Assembly (NCBI GenBank): GCA_031292515.1
Contig: JARLGZ010000122.1
Location: 16,097 to 80,096 of the forward strand
Direction: 5' to 3'
Length of the DNA: 64,000 nt
Source: Puia sp.
Lineage (GTDB): Bacteria > Bacteroidota > Bacteroidia > Chitinophagales > Chitinophagaceae
A program made the position numbers and the translations under genes. This document shows, piece after piece, positions 1 to 8,496 of this stretch. Each line of letters starts with the position of its first letter. Position 1 is the first letter of the stretch. The notes below the pieces were generated by a model. It was not told the origin of the DNA. It worked only from the letters and a program-made list of their open reading frames with translations, and made no database searches.

Positions 1-2
1 CC

Positions 3-389
3 GGTCTCATGCATATAGCGACGGCTTTCAAGCGCCCGGTGCTCTCGGTATGGGGGAATACCGTGCCGGAGTTCGGGATGTATCCTTATTATGGAGAAAA
101 TTATCTGTCGAATTTCCGGTCGGGCCGGGGATCCGGCGGAGGCAGCGGGCGGTCCGGCAGTGTCGGTGTTGCGTCGGGTAGTGCCGGGATTGCTTCGGGC
201 GGCGTCGGGCAGGCATCCGAAAAACCAATGGAAGCCGGCTTAGATCTGCCTTATGAGATCTTGGAAGTCAAGGGATTGAGTTGCCGTCCCTGTTCGAAGA
301 TCGGATACAAAAAATGCCCCAAAGGGCATTTTAAATGTATGGAATTGCAACCGGTAGACCGGATCGTCGGAGCGATCAATCCGAAGTAG
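3..389 (+). CDS. Glycosyltransferase family 9 (heptosyltransferase-like), C-terminal part
   Basis: The reading frame is open to the left edge, so only the C-terminal domain is present. The stretch HIATAFKRPVLSVWGNTVP fits the nucleotide-sugar-binding end of GT9 enzymes, and the cysteine-rich tail (GLSCRPCSKIG, then CPKGHFKCM) is a common ending in Bacteroidota members of this family, which add sugars to lipopolysaccharide-type glycans at the inner membrane. Between these parts lies a Gly/Ser-rich insertion (about positions 118-225) not expected in the family. It contains three imperfect 21-bp units giving SVGVASG, SAGIASG and GVGQASE. The gene is convergent with mdh, with 37 bases between their ends. 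The family is fairly sure; the acceptor is unknown. Confidence 0.75.
   Translation, partial: GLMHIATAFKRPVLSVWGNTVPEFGMYPYYGENYLSNFRSGRGSGGGSGRSGSVGVASGSAGIASGGVGQASEKPMEAGLDLPYEILEVKGLSCRPCSKIGYKKCPKGHFKCMELQPVDRIVGAINPK
159..221 (+). repeat. Three imperfect 21-bp tandem units inside the GT9 gene
   Basis: Units begin at 159, 180 and 201. Each keeps the frame and encodes a heptapeptide (SVGVASG, SAGIASG, GVGQASE). They lie in a Gly/Ser-rich insertion of an otherwise conserved glycosyltransferase and resemble, in length but not in sequence, repeats in ispH and the DUF4954 gene. Confidence 0.7.
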
Positions 390-426
390 GTCAGTCCAAA
401 GGAGGTCAATCCAAAGTATGCGTTGC

Positions 427-1356
427 TTACAGCGTCTTCAGCACATCGTTCATGCTTCGTACTGCTTCCGCGCTTTTGTTGAACAGGGCCTGTTCTTCGG
501 CGTTCAAACCGAAATCGACGATCTTCTCCCAGCCATTCCGTCCGATCGTTACAGGCACGCCGAGGCAGATATCTTTCTGGCCATATTCGCCGTTGAGCGA
601 AACGCAGCAGGTGAATAGTTTTTTCTGATCCCTTACGATGCTTTCCACCAGGGCTGCTCCGGCTGCTCCGGGTGCATACCAGGCCGAGGTGCCGATCAAC
701 TTTGTCAGGGTGGCTCCGCCTACCATGGTGTCGGCGACGATTTGTTTCTGCTGTTCTTCGTTCAGGAATTTTGTTACCGGGGCGCTGTTCCAGGTTGCCA
801 GGCGGATCAGGGGAATCATGGTCGTGTCGCCATGTCCGCCGACAACGACGGCGTTGAGGTCGGCCGGGCTGGCTCCGAGCTTCTGGCTTAACTGGTATTT
901 GAAACGGGCGCTGTCGAGGGCGCCGCCCATGCCGATGATGCGATTCTTTGGGAGACCCGTCGCGGTGAGGGCAAGATAGGTCATCGTATCCATGGGGTTG
1001 CTGATAATGATCAGGATCGCGTTGGGGGAGTATTTCAGGATATTCTCCGCGACTCCTTTTACGATGCCGGCATTGGTTCCGATCAGTTCTTCGCGGGTCA
1101 TGCCGGGTTTGCGGGGAAGTCCGGATGTGATCACGACCACATCGCTGCCTGCCGTCTTCGCGTAATCGTTCGTGCTGCCGGTGATACGGGTATCGAAACC
1201 CAGCAGGGCAGCCGTCTGCATCATGTCCTGGGCTTTCCCTTCGGCCAATCCTTCCTTGATATCCAGCAGGACCAGCTCTTCAGCCAATGCTGCACGGGCG
1301 ATGTTATCAGCACAGGTAGCACCTACGGCGCCTGCACCTACAACCGTTACTTTCAT
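427..1356 (-). CDS. mdh: Malate dehydrogenase
   Basis: This 309-residue protein has the length and motifs of bacterial LDH-like malate dehydrogenase, which interconverts malate and oxaloacetate with NAD in the cytoplasm (TCA cycle). It opens with the dinucleotide-binding GAGAVGATCADNIA, followed by the acidic LLDI strand end, an active-site loop with GLPRKPGMTREEL, SNPMDTMTYLA, and the catalytic histidine in GGHGDTTMIPL. The ATG start is clear and is preceded by a recognisable promoter. The gene stands alone, between the ends of the GT9 gene and the thioredoxin-like gene. Confidence 0.95.
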   Translation of the reverse strand: MKVTVVGAGAVGATCADNIARAALAEELVLLDIKEGLAEGKAQDMMQTAALLGFDTRITGSTNDYAKTAGSDVVVITSGLPRKPGMTREELIGTNAGIVKGVAENILKYSPNAILIIISNPMDTMTYLALTATGLPKNRIIGMGGALDSARFKYQLSQKLGASPADLNAVVVGGHGDTTMIPLIRLATWNSAPVTKFLNEEQQKQIVADTMVGGATLTKLIGTSAWYAPGAAGAALVESIVRDQKKLFTCCVSLNGEYGQKDICLGVPVTIGRNGWEKIVDFGLNAEEQALFNKSAEAVRSMNDVLKTL

Positions 1357-1404
1357 CTGTTAATTTTTTAGTTTTTATGTAAAAATCAAAAATATTTGCG
1401 AGCG

Positions 1405-1433
1405 CAAAGTTAGGGGATTCCGGTGGCCCTCAA
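1405..1433 (-). promoter_or_regulatory. Probable mdh promoter (Bacteroidota sigma-A type)
   Basis: On the minus strand TAACTTTG (1412-1405) fits the -7 box TAnnTTTG, and TTG (1433-1431) lies 18 bases upstream as the -33 element. It overlaps the last codon of the neighbouring thioredoxin-like gene. The expected leader is about 45 bases. Confidence 0.6.
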
Positions 1434-2092
1434 CTTTTTTGCTGGAAGGCGTTAAGAAGGGTCTCCGCTTTTTGGTTGCCCTCAAAAGTAGTGATCAGGT
1501 TGCCGTTCTTGTCATAGAGGGCGAGGAAGGGCAGGTTATGGATCTGGTAGAAGGGCACCAGGAAAAATTTCTCGTCCCGGCCCATTTTTATATTTGGGTG
1601 GTCGAATATGCGGTAATAGGTATTAAACTGTTTCATCTCTTCGAAGGGCTGGTAGGTAGCCATGACGATTTCGATGTCCTTGAATTTATCGCTTTGTGCG
1701 AGGATCGCTTCCGTCTGGTGTTTGCAGTGGTCGCAATCCGGGCTGAAGAACATGACTATCGTCTGGCGATGTTTTTTCACGTCATCCTTTGTGAGGTAGC
1801 TGGCGCTGTCCAGTTTCAGCAGGTGGAAGGGGGGCAGGGTCGGAAAACGTCTGAAGGGAGGGGCCGTCGGGGTCGCTCCCTGGGCCGGCTGTTGCGCCGC
1901 CTGTTGCGCCGACAGTGTGCAGACGCTGAAGAGGCTTGCTGTCACAAAGAGAAAGATGCTAAGGGATCTTGCCGACGGGCCGTTTAGGGGTCTTGCTGAC
2001 TGGCCGTCCGTCCACTTTTGATTTGTTAACCTGGCTTTTATGATTTTCACAGACATGATTTTTCGATACGGGTGTAAAAATAATCGAAACAT
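1430..2092 (-). CDS. Secreted thioredoxin-fold protein
   Basis: A protein of up to 220 residues with a hydrophobic export segment (SIFLFVTASLFSVCTLSAQ) followed by a Pro/Gln/Ala-rich linker and a thioredoxin-like domain. The redox motif is CDHC in FFSPDCDHCKHQTEAIL. Later parts (VPFYQIHNLPFLALYDKNG) match the cis-proline region of TlpA/redoxin-type proteins, here with IHNLPF. It probably acts on thiols in the periplasm. The export segment sits unusually far from the N-terminus; a start at 2056 (MSVKII) would shorten this, but even then two 24-bp repeat units (QSARPLNG, PSARSLS) lie before the hydrophobic core. It is divergent from blaI, whose operator lies between them. Confidence 0.75.
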   Translation of the reverse strand: MFRLFLHPYRKIMSVKIIKARLTNQKWTDGQSARPLNGPSARSLSIFLFVTASLFSVCTLSAQQAAQQPAQGATPTAPPFRRFPTLPPFHLLKLDSASYLTKDDVKKHRQTIVMFFSPDCDHCKHQTEAILAQSDKFKDIEIVMATYQPFEEMKQFNTYYRIFDHPNIKMGRDEKFFLVPFYQIHNLPFLALYDKNGNLITTFEGNQKAETLLNAFQQKS

Positions 2093-2103
2093 TTTTGTTT
2101 TTA

Positions 2104-2139
2104 TTACGAATTACTCGTAGGTTTACGAAAAGTTCGTAA
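2104..2139. promoter_or_regulatory. Two BlaI/MecI-type operator dyads
   Basis: TTACGAA-AAG-TTCGTAA at 2123-2139 is a perfect 7-bp inverted repeat. A weaker copy, TTACGAA-TTA-CTCGTAG, lies at 2104-2120; the centres are 19 bp apart. The sites sit directly before the blaI ATG and between two divergent genes, as expected for autoregulation by a dimeric BlaI-family repressor. Binding is inferred from position and symmetry. Confidence 0.65.
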
Positions 2140-2141
2140 TA

Positions 2142-2516
2142 ATGGAAAAATTAACTCACCAGGAAGAAGAAGCCATGCTGGCCATCTGGAAGACGGGGGA
2201 AGGCCATGTAAAGGTCTTTCTCGAAAATATGGAGGAACCCAGACCGCCCTATACCACCCTGGCCTCCACGATCAAAAACCTGGAAAAGAAAGGTTACCTC
2301 GGAAGCCGGCTGATCGGCAACGCCTATCTGTACCGGCCGATCGTCACCGAAGAGGAGTATAAGAAAAAATTTATGAGTGGGTTTGTCAAAGATTATTTCG
2401 ACAATTCCTATAAGGAACTGGTGAATTTCTTCGTAGACCAGCAGAAGCTGAGCGCCGGAGAGTTGAAAGAGATCCTGTCGCTGATCGAGGGAAAAGATGG
2501 TAGACGGGAAAAGTGA
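2142..2516 (+). CDS. BlaI/MecI/CopY-family transcriptional repressor
   Basis: This 124-residue winged-helix protein has the family layout: an N-terminal DNA-binding domain (LTHQEEEAMLAIWKTGEGHV, then PPYTTLASTIKNLEKKGYL with the recognition helix) and a C-terminal dimerisation helix region (SGFVKDYFDNSYKELVNFF). The usual cleavage site for BlaR1-type peptidases would lie in that C-terminal part. The two M56 peptidase genes follow directly on the same strand, the classic pairing of repressor and membrane sensor-protease. It probably represses its own operon through the dyads overlapping the region before its start. Confidence 0.9.
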   Translation: MEKLTHQEEEAMLAIWKTGEGHVKVFLENMEEPRPPYTTLASTIKNLEKKGYLGSRLIGNAYLYRPIVTEEEYKKKFMSGFVKDYFDNSYKELVNFFVDQQKLSAGELKEILSLIEGKDGRREK

Positions 2517-2603
2517 GACACGAATAAGGGAAGAACGCGAAGGGACGCGAGTGAGGAGAATGGGAAAGGCATCTGATAGCTATAAACTATAAATTTTTTT
2601 TGC

Positions 2604-4145
2604 ATGCCGTTTTATCTGCTCTACCTGCTCAAGTTGTCGATCAGCCTGGGCGTTGTATGGGGGTTTTATCAGCTCTTGCTGAGGAGGCTGACCTTTTATA
2701 ACTGGAACCGGTGGTATCTGCTCGTCTATTCTGCGTTTTGTTTTGTAATCCCGCTGATCGACATCCGCCTGTTTGTAAAAACGGAACCGTCTTTGCAACC
2801 GCTGCTCGTGCGCGAGTTTCCGGTTATCTGGAACGCGCCGGTATATCAGGCCCCTGCAGCCGCGGTGAGTTCGTGGGATCTTTTATTGGTGGTGCGGCTT
2901 CTTTCGCTCCGCCGGATCCGGCGCAGGGCTACCCCTGTCGACGGCGGGGGCAGATTCCTCGTTTACGATGTTAACAAGCCCATTATTCCTTTTTCCTTTG
3001 GACGTTCGATCTATATTAATCCGCGCCTGCACTCACAAGAGGAGTGGAAGGAGATCATCCTGCACGAATACGTGCATGTCAGGCAGCACCATACGATCGA
3101 TATCCTGCTGTCCGAATTGCTTTGTATTGTGTGCTGGTACAATCCATTCGCCTGGCTGATCCGCTTTTCTATCCGCCAGAACCTGGAATTTATTGCCGAC
3201 GAACAGGTGCTCCGGAACGGATCCGACAAAATTGAATATCAGTATCATTTATTAAAGGTGGTCGGGGTGGCCGAGTACCGGATCGCCAATAATTTTAATT
3301 TCTCATCACTCAGAAAAAGAATCGTTATGATGAACAAGATGAAGAGCGCCCGGCTCCAGCTGGTTAAGTTCCTTTTTATATTCCCGTTGATGGCGGTGCT
3401 GCTCCTCGCCTTCCGGAATAAAATGGCCGAACTGACGAGCAAAAAACAGGATCTGCAGGAGTCAATCGTCCTGCAAAAAACAATCGATCAGTTTGCTCGC
3501 GGAGAGGGGGTGGGTTCGGACAAGGCGCCGGGGGCGCCGGCAAAATTGCAAGAAGGCGCACGCAGGCGGAGCGTTGTTCCTGTCACCGATACCACACCGG
3601 GAAAGACAAACGACTCACTGGTGATCAGAGGTTGGTCATCGTCGATTATAGGAGATTCCCTGGAAAAACCCTTGTTTGTGATAGATGGTAAAAAAATGCC
3701 GGTTGGGTTTTCGTTGAAGGATTTCTCACGTGCGAAATTCAATGTCCCCGAGGGAAATAATGTGGACTTTAGCGTGGTGAAAAACAAAGCGCTGTCGGTA
3801 TTTGGCGAGAAAGAGTGCAGGGATATCGTCGTTATCAGTACGACCCGTAAGAATCGCTTTCCGAAGGGATGGGGGGGAGCTACATTGTCGGTTCCCGATA
3901 CCGCTTTAAATGCCCTGGAATATTATGTAGACGGAGCCCTCTATAATGGAGAGGCGGCCAGAAAACTGGCCCATACCTGGAATATCGAATCGATCGCGGT
4001 GGGAAGTTTCAAGGACAAAATCACGGAAAGGATGCGTTATGCGGTCTGGTTTAGCCTGAAGAAAGAGGTGGGGCCCGCCGATTCTTCCCGGACATTATTC
4101 CTCATCGATACGCTGCGTACTTCCCGGGCGATGTCGAAACGATAA
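2604..4145 (+). CDS. M56-family (BlaR1-like) membrane metallopeptidase, first copy
   Basis: A 513-residue protein with N-terminal membrane helices (YLLYLLKLSISLGVVWGFYQ and a second around LLVYSAFCFVIPLIDI) and the zinc motif HEYVH in EIILHEYVHVRQHH, followed by NPFAWLIRFSIRQNLEFIAD and a further membrane helix (FLFIFPLMAVLLLAFR). Family members sense signals and cleave a BlaI-type repressor. Compared with the next gene, the third helix before RRIRRR is largely missing (SSWDLLLVVRLLSLRRIRRR), so topology may be changed. The periplasmic C-terminus has TonB-plug-like segments (LFVIDGKKMPVG). The start follows a spacer after blaI; the two form an operon with the next gene. Confidence 0.85.
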   Translation: MPFYLLYLLKLSISLGVVWGFYQLLLRRLTFYNWNRWYLLVYSAFCFVIPLIDIRLFVKTEPSLQPLLVREFPVIWNAPVYQAPAAAVSSWDLLLVVRLLSLRRIRRRATPVDGGGRFLVYDVNKPIIPFSFGRSIYINPRLHSQEEWKEIILHEYVHVRQHHTIDILLSELLCIVCWYNPFAWLIRFSIRQNLEFIADEQVLRNGSDKIEYQYHLLKVVGVAEYRIANNFNFSSLRKRIVMMNKMKSARLQLVKFLFIFPLMAVLLLAFRNKMAELTSKKQDLQESIVLQKTIDQFARGEGVGSDKAPGAPAKLQEGARRRSVVPVTDTTPGKTNDSLVIRGWSSSIIGDSLEKPLFVIDGKKMPVGFSLKDFSRAKFNVPEGNNVDFSVVKNKALSVFGEKECRDIVVISTTRKNRFPKGWGGATLSVPDTALNALEYYVDGALYNGEAARKLAHTWNIESIAVGSFKDKITERMRYAVWFSLKKEVGPADSSRTLFLIDTLRTSRAMSKR

Positions 4146-4168
4146 ATGAATCCATAAAACAGGGGACT

Positions 4169-7015
4169 ATGCCGCACAGCATTCTTTATTTGTTGAAGCT
4201 CTCTATCAGCCTTTCGGTCGTTTGGCTTTTTTACAAACTGGTGTTGCAGCGGCTGACCTTTTATGCCTGGAACCGCTGGTATCTGCTGGTCTATTCCCTT
4301 TTGAGTTTCGCCATGCCGCTGATCGATATCAATCCCTGGATGGAGAAGCAGTCTTTTCGGGACGAATCCCTGATCAACTATATACCGGTGCTCTCGAACG
4401 CGGGCGCGCCGGTAGCTGTCCTGCAGCCCGCAAAAACGGACAGCTGGTTGCTCCTGTTCCAGGGGTGGAATATCCTGTTGTTGGTGTTGGTGACCGGTGC
4501 GGTCGTTCTGCTGATCAGACTTTTATTCAGGATTCGGTCTTTCCGAAAGATTCGCAGGAAGGCCCGGCTGGTGGATCATGGGGACCGGGCGGCGGTGAGG
4601 CTCTATCATGTGGAAGAGAATATCATTCCCTTTTCGTTTGGGAATGCCATCTATATAAACCAGCACCTGCATACGGAAAAAGAATGGGAGGAGATCATCC
4701 TGCACGAATATGTGCATGTCCGCCAGCGTCACACGATCGATATCCTGGTGGGAGAATGGCTTTGTATTTTGAACTGGTACAATCCCTTTGCCTGGCTGAT
4801 CCGGTTCAGCGTCCGGCAGAACCTGGAATTTATTGCGGACAATAAGGTGCTGGAGAATGGCTCCGACCGGAAAGCCTATCAATACCACCTGTTAAAAGTG
4901 GTGGGAAGCCAACCTTACCGGATCGCCAATAATTTCAACTTCTCCTCGCTCAAAAAGAGAATCCTGATGATGAACCGGATAAAGAGCGGGAGGGTACAAC
5001 TGGTGAAGTTCCTCTTCCTCCTGCCATTGATGGCGGTCCTGTTGCTGGCATTCCGGGATCAGTATAAGGGAATATTCGAACGCGTGGCCGGGTCGGCACA
5101 CGCGAATTTTGCGGGGCTGGTGATCGATGTTTCGACGCACAAGCCACTCGCGGGGGTAGAAGTACTGGATAGCGTCTCCGGCACAGTCACGGTCACGGAT
5201 GAAAACGGATATTACAAGATCAGCGAGCCCCTCGAAAAAGACGGCGCCGGAGTGATCCGGTATAAGAGCGGAGAGGTTCACCTGGTATTCAGCAAGGAAG
5301 GGTATCGGAATAATGACAGGAGAATGCCTTCGCCGGGAGCTGTGAAGGGATCTTTCGGATGGATATTCATTATTCCGATGAGTATGAGGTCGGTGCATGC
5401 TGCCGGCATTTATGTTGAGGCGCCTTCCGTCGTTAATTTTCCGGAAGATCCGGATTACGCGGATGTAATGGAGGAATTCAGAAAAAATGAGACTTTTAAC
5501 ACCGATCAGGGTCTATTTATAAAAATGCTCAGGGATCATCCGGAGGTCAGCCTGTTCTATACCAGCGAAAACAAAAGCCGGCATCTCGTCGTGCTGCGTA
5601 ACGGCGGGATCGAAAAATACGGGTATCCCGGCGGACCCGGTGTAGAGGATATGGATAAAAAATACGGGCCTTTGCCGGAAATGATCACAAAGAGCCCCCA
5701 GCAGGTCAGTACTGCCCATCTCGCCCGCTGGGAGGGAATTGCTGCGAGACTAACGGAAAATTATCACACCGCCAATCCCGATGCCCGAAGGATCATTTTT
5801 CCGGGAGATAGCCGGGTCCTCGTTGTTGACAGATCGGGAAAGACCCGGATGTTCGATATGGAGAGTATGGCTCCGGAGGAGCGGCCGGCTTTTGAAAAGC
5901 TGTATGGCAAGCTGCCTGATTTTGTGCCGGTGCCCACGCTGTCAACCAGGGCTCGCGTTGACACGGCTCCCGCGGATACTTCAGGATCCGACACGCTAAA
6001 CCTGGGTGTCGGCATTCGATCTATAAAAAAGGACTCGCTCGCTCTTCCTTTTACTCGAGAGATGCTTTACGTCGTGGATGGCAGGCAAATGCCCCGAGGC
6101 TGGTCAGCCCGTGATCTGGATCAATCGTCTATCCAATCCGTCTCGGTGTTCAAAGGCCCGTGGATGGTCCACGAGTACGGGCCAAGGGCCAATCATGGAG
6201 CCATTGTCATCAAGACACAAAAGCCGGGAACGACAAGCCGGCTGGTTGGTCCCAGTCTGTCTCCCGGAGCCTCCGACATTGTGCCGCCGGACTTTGTGGT
6301 CGTTACAGCGGGTGGCCGGGTACTGAAGCAGCATGTCGATTATACTGTCGACCTTATAAGGGGTACGGTTCAAATCATTAACCAGTCCATCCTTGATTCC
6401 GGGATACCCGTCAATGTGTCTTTGGCGAATAATAATAATGTGTCTCCGGTGAGTAATTCTTTCCGAATGAGTCCTATTGATTTTAAGAATTTTGCACTCT
6501 CTCTCCCGGTGGACAGGGATGGGGTGAGGGTGGTTGTTTTACCGGCAAAGAATGCCAGGGCTGTCGATACGACGCATCTTCGTTTTGGGGTTTATCCTCC
6601 AAAACCCCAGCCTTTGTATTTGGTGGATGGGGTGGAAGTCGATTCCACGCAGATCTTAAAATTAGCACCCTCAGATGTGAAAGCCATCAATATACTTAAG
6701 GGCGACGAAGCCGATAAAAAGTACGGGGTAGAGAAGGCCAAAAACGGGGTCGTCGAAATCACCATGAAAAAGTCAGAAAGCGTCATGACAGGGAAGGCTT
6801 CGGCTTTTGTCATCCATTTGCAGCATCCATTGCCTTCTCCTCCGCCCATTTTTGTCGTAAACGGGGTGGAAGTGGATTCTTCCCGGGTGGTGAAAATCCG
6901 AAAGGACGCCATTGATTCGCTGTCCGTGCTGACCGGAGAGGATGCGGTCAAAAGATATGGAGAGAAAGGCCGGAACGGAGTATGGCAGATCCATCTTAAA
7001 AATGCCACCCCCTGA
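4169..7015 (+). CDS. M56-family (BlaR1-like) membrane metallopeptidase with plug-like repeats, second copy
   Basis: A 948-residue paralogue of the gene 23 bases upstream. It keeps all helices of the sensor-protease unit, including ILLLVLVTGAVVLLIRLLF, and the zinc motif HEYVH. After the last helix comes a carboxypeptidase-regulatory-like domain (FAGLVIDVSTHKPLAGVEVL, about residues 315-400). The rest contains at least three segments resembling TonB-receptor plug domains: MLYVVDGRQMPRG...VSVFKG, PLYLVDGVEVDS...INILKG and PIFVVNGVEVDS...SVLTG. The periplasmic part may read an envelope signal or partner, but this is inference. The last two plug-like segments are close copies of each other, pointing to internal duplication. 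Confidence 0.85.
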   Translation: MPHSILYLLKLSISLSVVWLFYKLVLQRLTFYAWNRWYLLVYSLLSFAMPLIDINPWMEKQSFRDESLINYIPVLSNAGAPVAVLQPAKTDSWLLLFQGWNILLLVLVTGAVVLLIRLLFRIRSFRKIRRKARLVDHGDRAAVRLYHVEENIIPFSFGNAIYINQHLHTEKEWEEIILHEYVHVRQRHTIDILVGEWLCILNWYNPFAWLIRFSVRQNLEFIADNKVLENGSDRKAYQYHLLKVVGSQPYRIANNFNFSSLKKRILMMNRIKSGRVQLVKFLFLLPLMAVLLLAFRDQYKGIFERVAGSAHANFAGLVIDVSTHKPLAGVEVLDSVSGTVTVTDENGYYKISEPLEKDGAGVIRYKSGEVHLVFSKEGYRNNDRRMPSPGAVKGSFGWIFIIPMSMRSVHAAGIYVEAPSVVNFPEDPDYADVMEEFRKNETFNTDQGLFIKMLRDHPEVSLFYTSENKSRHLVVLRNGGIEKYGYPGGPGVEDMDKKYGPLPEMITKSPQQVSTAHLARWEGIAARLTENYHTANPDARRIIFPGDSRVLVVDRSGKTRMFDMESMAPEERPAFEKLYGKLPDFVPVPTLSTRARVDTAPADTSGSDTLNLGVGIRSIKKDSLALPFTREMLYVVDGRQMPRGWSARDLDQSSIQSVSVFKGPWMVHEYGPRANHGAIVIKTQKPGTTSRLVGPSLSPGASDIVPPDFVVVTAGGRVLKQHVDYTVDLIRGTVQIINQSILDSGIPVNVSLANNNNVSPVSNSFRMSPIDFKNFALSLPVDRDGVRVVVLPAKNARAVDTTHLRFGVYPPKPQPLYLVDGVEVDSTQILKLAPSDVKAINILKGDEADKKYGVEKAKNGVVEITMKKSESVMTGKASAFVIHLQHPLPSPPPIFVVNGVEVDSSRVVKIRKDAIDSLSVLTGEDAVKRYGEKGRNGVWQIHLKNATP

Positions 7016-7130
7016 ATTTTATGTTTTTGCGATGTTCCCGGTCGAAGAAAATACCGGAGGTTTCGCCAGATGATCCGCACCGGAGAATCTGTACAAGTTC
7101 CCTGTAATCTTCGCCGGATGCCATTTTTGC

Positions 7131-7161
7131 TTTGCCGGGTGCGGTTTTTGACTTAGATTTG
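7131..7161 (+). promoter_or_regulatory. efp promoter (Bacteroidota sigma-A type)
   Basis: TTTG (7131-7134), a 19-base spacer and TAGATTTG (7154-7161) match the -33/-7 consensus exactly. The start codon of efp lies 30 bases beyond the -7 box. Confidence 0.7.
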
Positions 7162-7190
7162 CCGCCTCAACGGTAAATAGTATATACATT

Positions 7191-7754
7191 ATGGCAAGTA
7201 CTTCAGACATCAGTCGTGGGATGATCATCAAACTGGACGGCAGTCTATATACCGTCGTGGAGTTTGGAGAGAACAAGACCGCCAGGGCGGCCGCAAAAGT
7301 GTGGGCTAAGCTGAAAGGGGTCGACAATGCACGTTCCATCGAAAAGACCTGGAACAGCGGGGATTCGATTTTCCCTGTCCGGGTAGAGAGAAAGACCTAC
7401 CAGTATCTGTATAAAGACGATACGGGTTATAATTTCATGGATGCCGAGACTTTCGAGCAGATCGCCATGCAGGAAACGTTGATCGATGCTCCCCAGTTCC
7501 TGAAGGAAGGACAGGAAGTATCCGTGCTGCTCAATACCGAAAGCGAACAGCCGATGAGCGTCGAACTCCCGGATAAGATCGTGGTATTGGTCACGTATTC
7601 GGAGCCCGGCATGAAAGGGGATACGGCTACCAGAACCCTGAAACCCGCCACCGTCGAGACGGGTGCTACCGTGAACGTACCTTTGTTCGTCAATGAAGGG
7701 GAATTGATCCGGATAAACACAAAGACCGGGGAATACGTCGAAAGAGTAAAGTAA
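7191..7754 (+). CDS. efp: Translation elongation factor P, arginine-tip type
   Basis: This 187-residue protein has the full three-domain length of EF-P, which enters the ribosomal E site and relieves stalling at proline runs. The N-terminal KOW-like domain (MIIKLDGSLYTVVEF), the OB domain (YNFMDAETFEQI) and the C-terminal signature (GDTATRTLKPATVETGATV) are all present. The tip loop, KPGKG with a modified lysine in most bacteria, reads NKTARAAAKV. Aligned with the Pseudomonas-type loop NKSGRNAAVV, the modified residue would be arginine (about residue 31). The gene is followed by accB and accC, a frequent order in Bacteroidota. Confidence 0.95.
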   Translation: MASTSDISRGMIIKLDGSLYTVVEFGENKTARAAAKVWAKLKGVDNARSIEKTWNSGDSIFPVRVERKTYQYLYKDDTGYNFMDAETFEQIAMQETLIDAPQFLKEGQEVSVLLNTESEQPMSVELPDKIVVLVTYSEPGMKGDTATRTLKPATVETGATVNVPLFVNEGELIRINTKTGEYVERVK

Positions 7755-7775
7755 CGAGACCGATCAAAATAGCTG

Positions 7776-7808
7776 ATGGACAACGGATTGTTTCGTTGTC
7801 CATTTTTA
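7776..7808 (+). terminator. Rho-independent terminator of efp
   Basis: A 9-bp stem, TGGACAACG (7777-7785) pairing with CGTTGTCCA (7794-7802), extended by one A-T pair, with an 8-base loop and a T-rich tail, 22 bases after the efp stop. Confidence 0.8.
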
Positions 7809-7935
7809 GTCGGTATCATCGTCCCCTGAACCCTTATCCCGGGCGCCGAATTTGAAATTTAGCCCCTGTTTTTGGGTATATTTAGCTTTTAATCCCTATT
7901 TTAGCCGCCCATTCACAAACTGTAAATTCATCAAT

Positions 7936-8427
7936 ATGGATTTTAAACAGATTCAGGAACTGATCAAAATGATCAATAAGTCAAATATCGGAGAAGTGAG
8001 CATCGAGGAGAAGGGTTTCAAGTTGACCATCAAACAGAAAGAAGAACCAGTACAACAATTAATTACTACATCCGTCCAGGCACCTCAGATGGCCGTTCTG
8101 CCGGCCCAATCTGCTGCGGCTGCCCAACCGGCAGCTTCCGCTCCGACCACGGAAAAGTCCAGGACGCCGGAACCGCCCGCAGACAATACGGTCACTATAA
8201 AGAGCCCCATGATCGGGACTTTCTACCGCAGCTCTTCTCCCGACAAGCCGCCATTTATCGGGGTAGGGGATGAGATCGAGCCGGGTAAGATCGTCTGTAT
8301 TATTGAAGCGATGAAGCTGTTTAACGAAATCGAGAGTGAGATCAAGGGCAAGATCGTGAAAATATTGGTGGAAGATGCCAGCCCGGTGGAATACGATCAG
8401 CCTCTTTTCCTGGTCGAACCTGCCTGA
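7936..8427 (+). CDS. accB: Acetyl-CoA carboxylase biotin carboxyl carrier protein
   Basis: I chose the ATG at 7936 (MDFKQIQELIKMI) because this is where the family begins; an upstream start at 7852 would add 28 unrelated residues. The 163-residue protein has the usual N-terminal helical part (FKQIQELIKMINKSNIGEV), an Ala/Pro-rich linker (about residues 55-85) and the C-terminal biotinyl domain with the biotin-accepting lysine in IEAMKLFNEIESE. It carries carboxybiotin between AccC and the carboxyltransferase in fatty-acid synthesis. It lies 69 bases before accC. Confidence 0.93.
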   Translation: MDFKQIQELIKMINKSNIGEVSIEEKGFKLTIKQKEEPVQQLITTSVQAPQMAVLPAQSAAAAQPAASAPTTEKSRTPEPPADNTVTIKSPMIGTFYRSSSPDKPPFIGVGDEIEPGKIVCIIEAMKLFNEIESEIKGKIVKILVEDASPVEYDQPLFLVEPA

Positions 8428-8496
8428 TCTGTTTGAGAATGAGTCGGGGTTTCCGGGTCGCTCATTTTTAAAATTTCCTGTCTTCAAATTGAAAAA

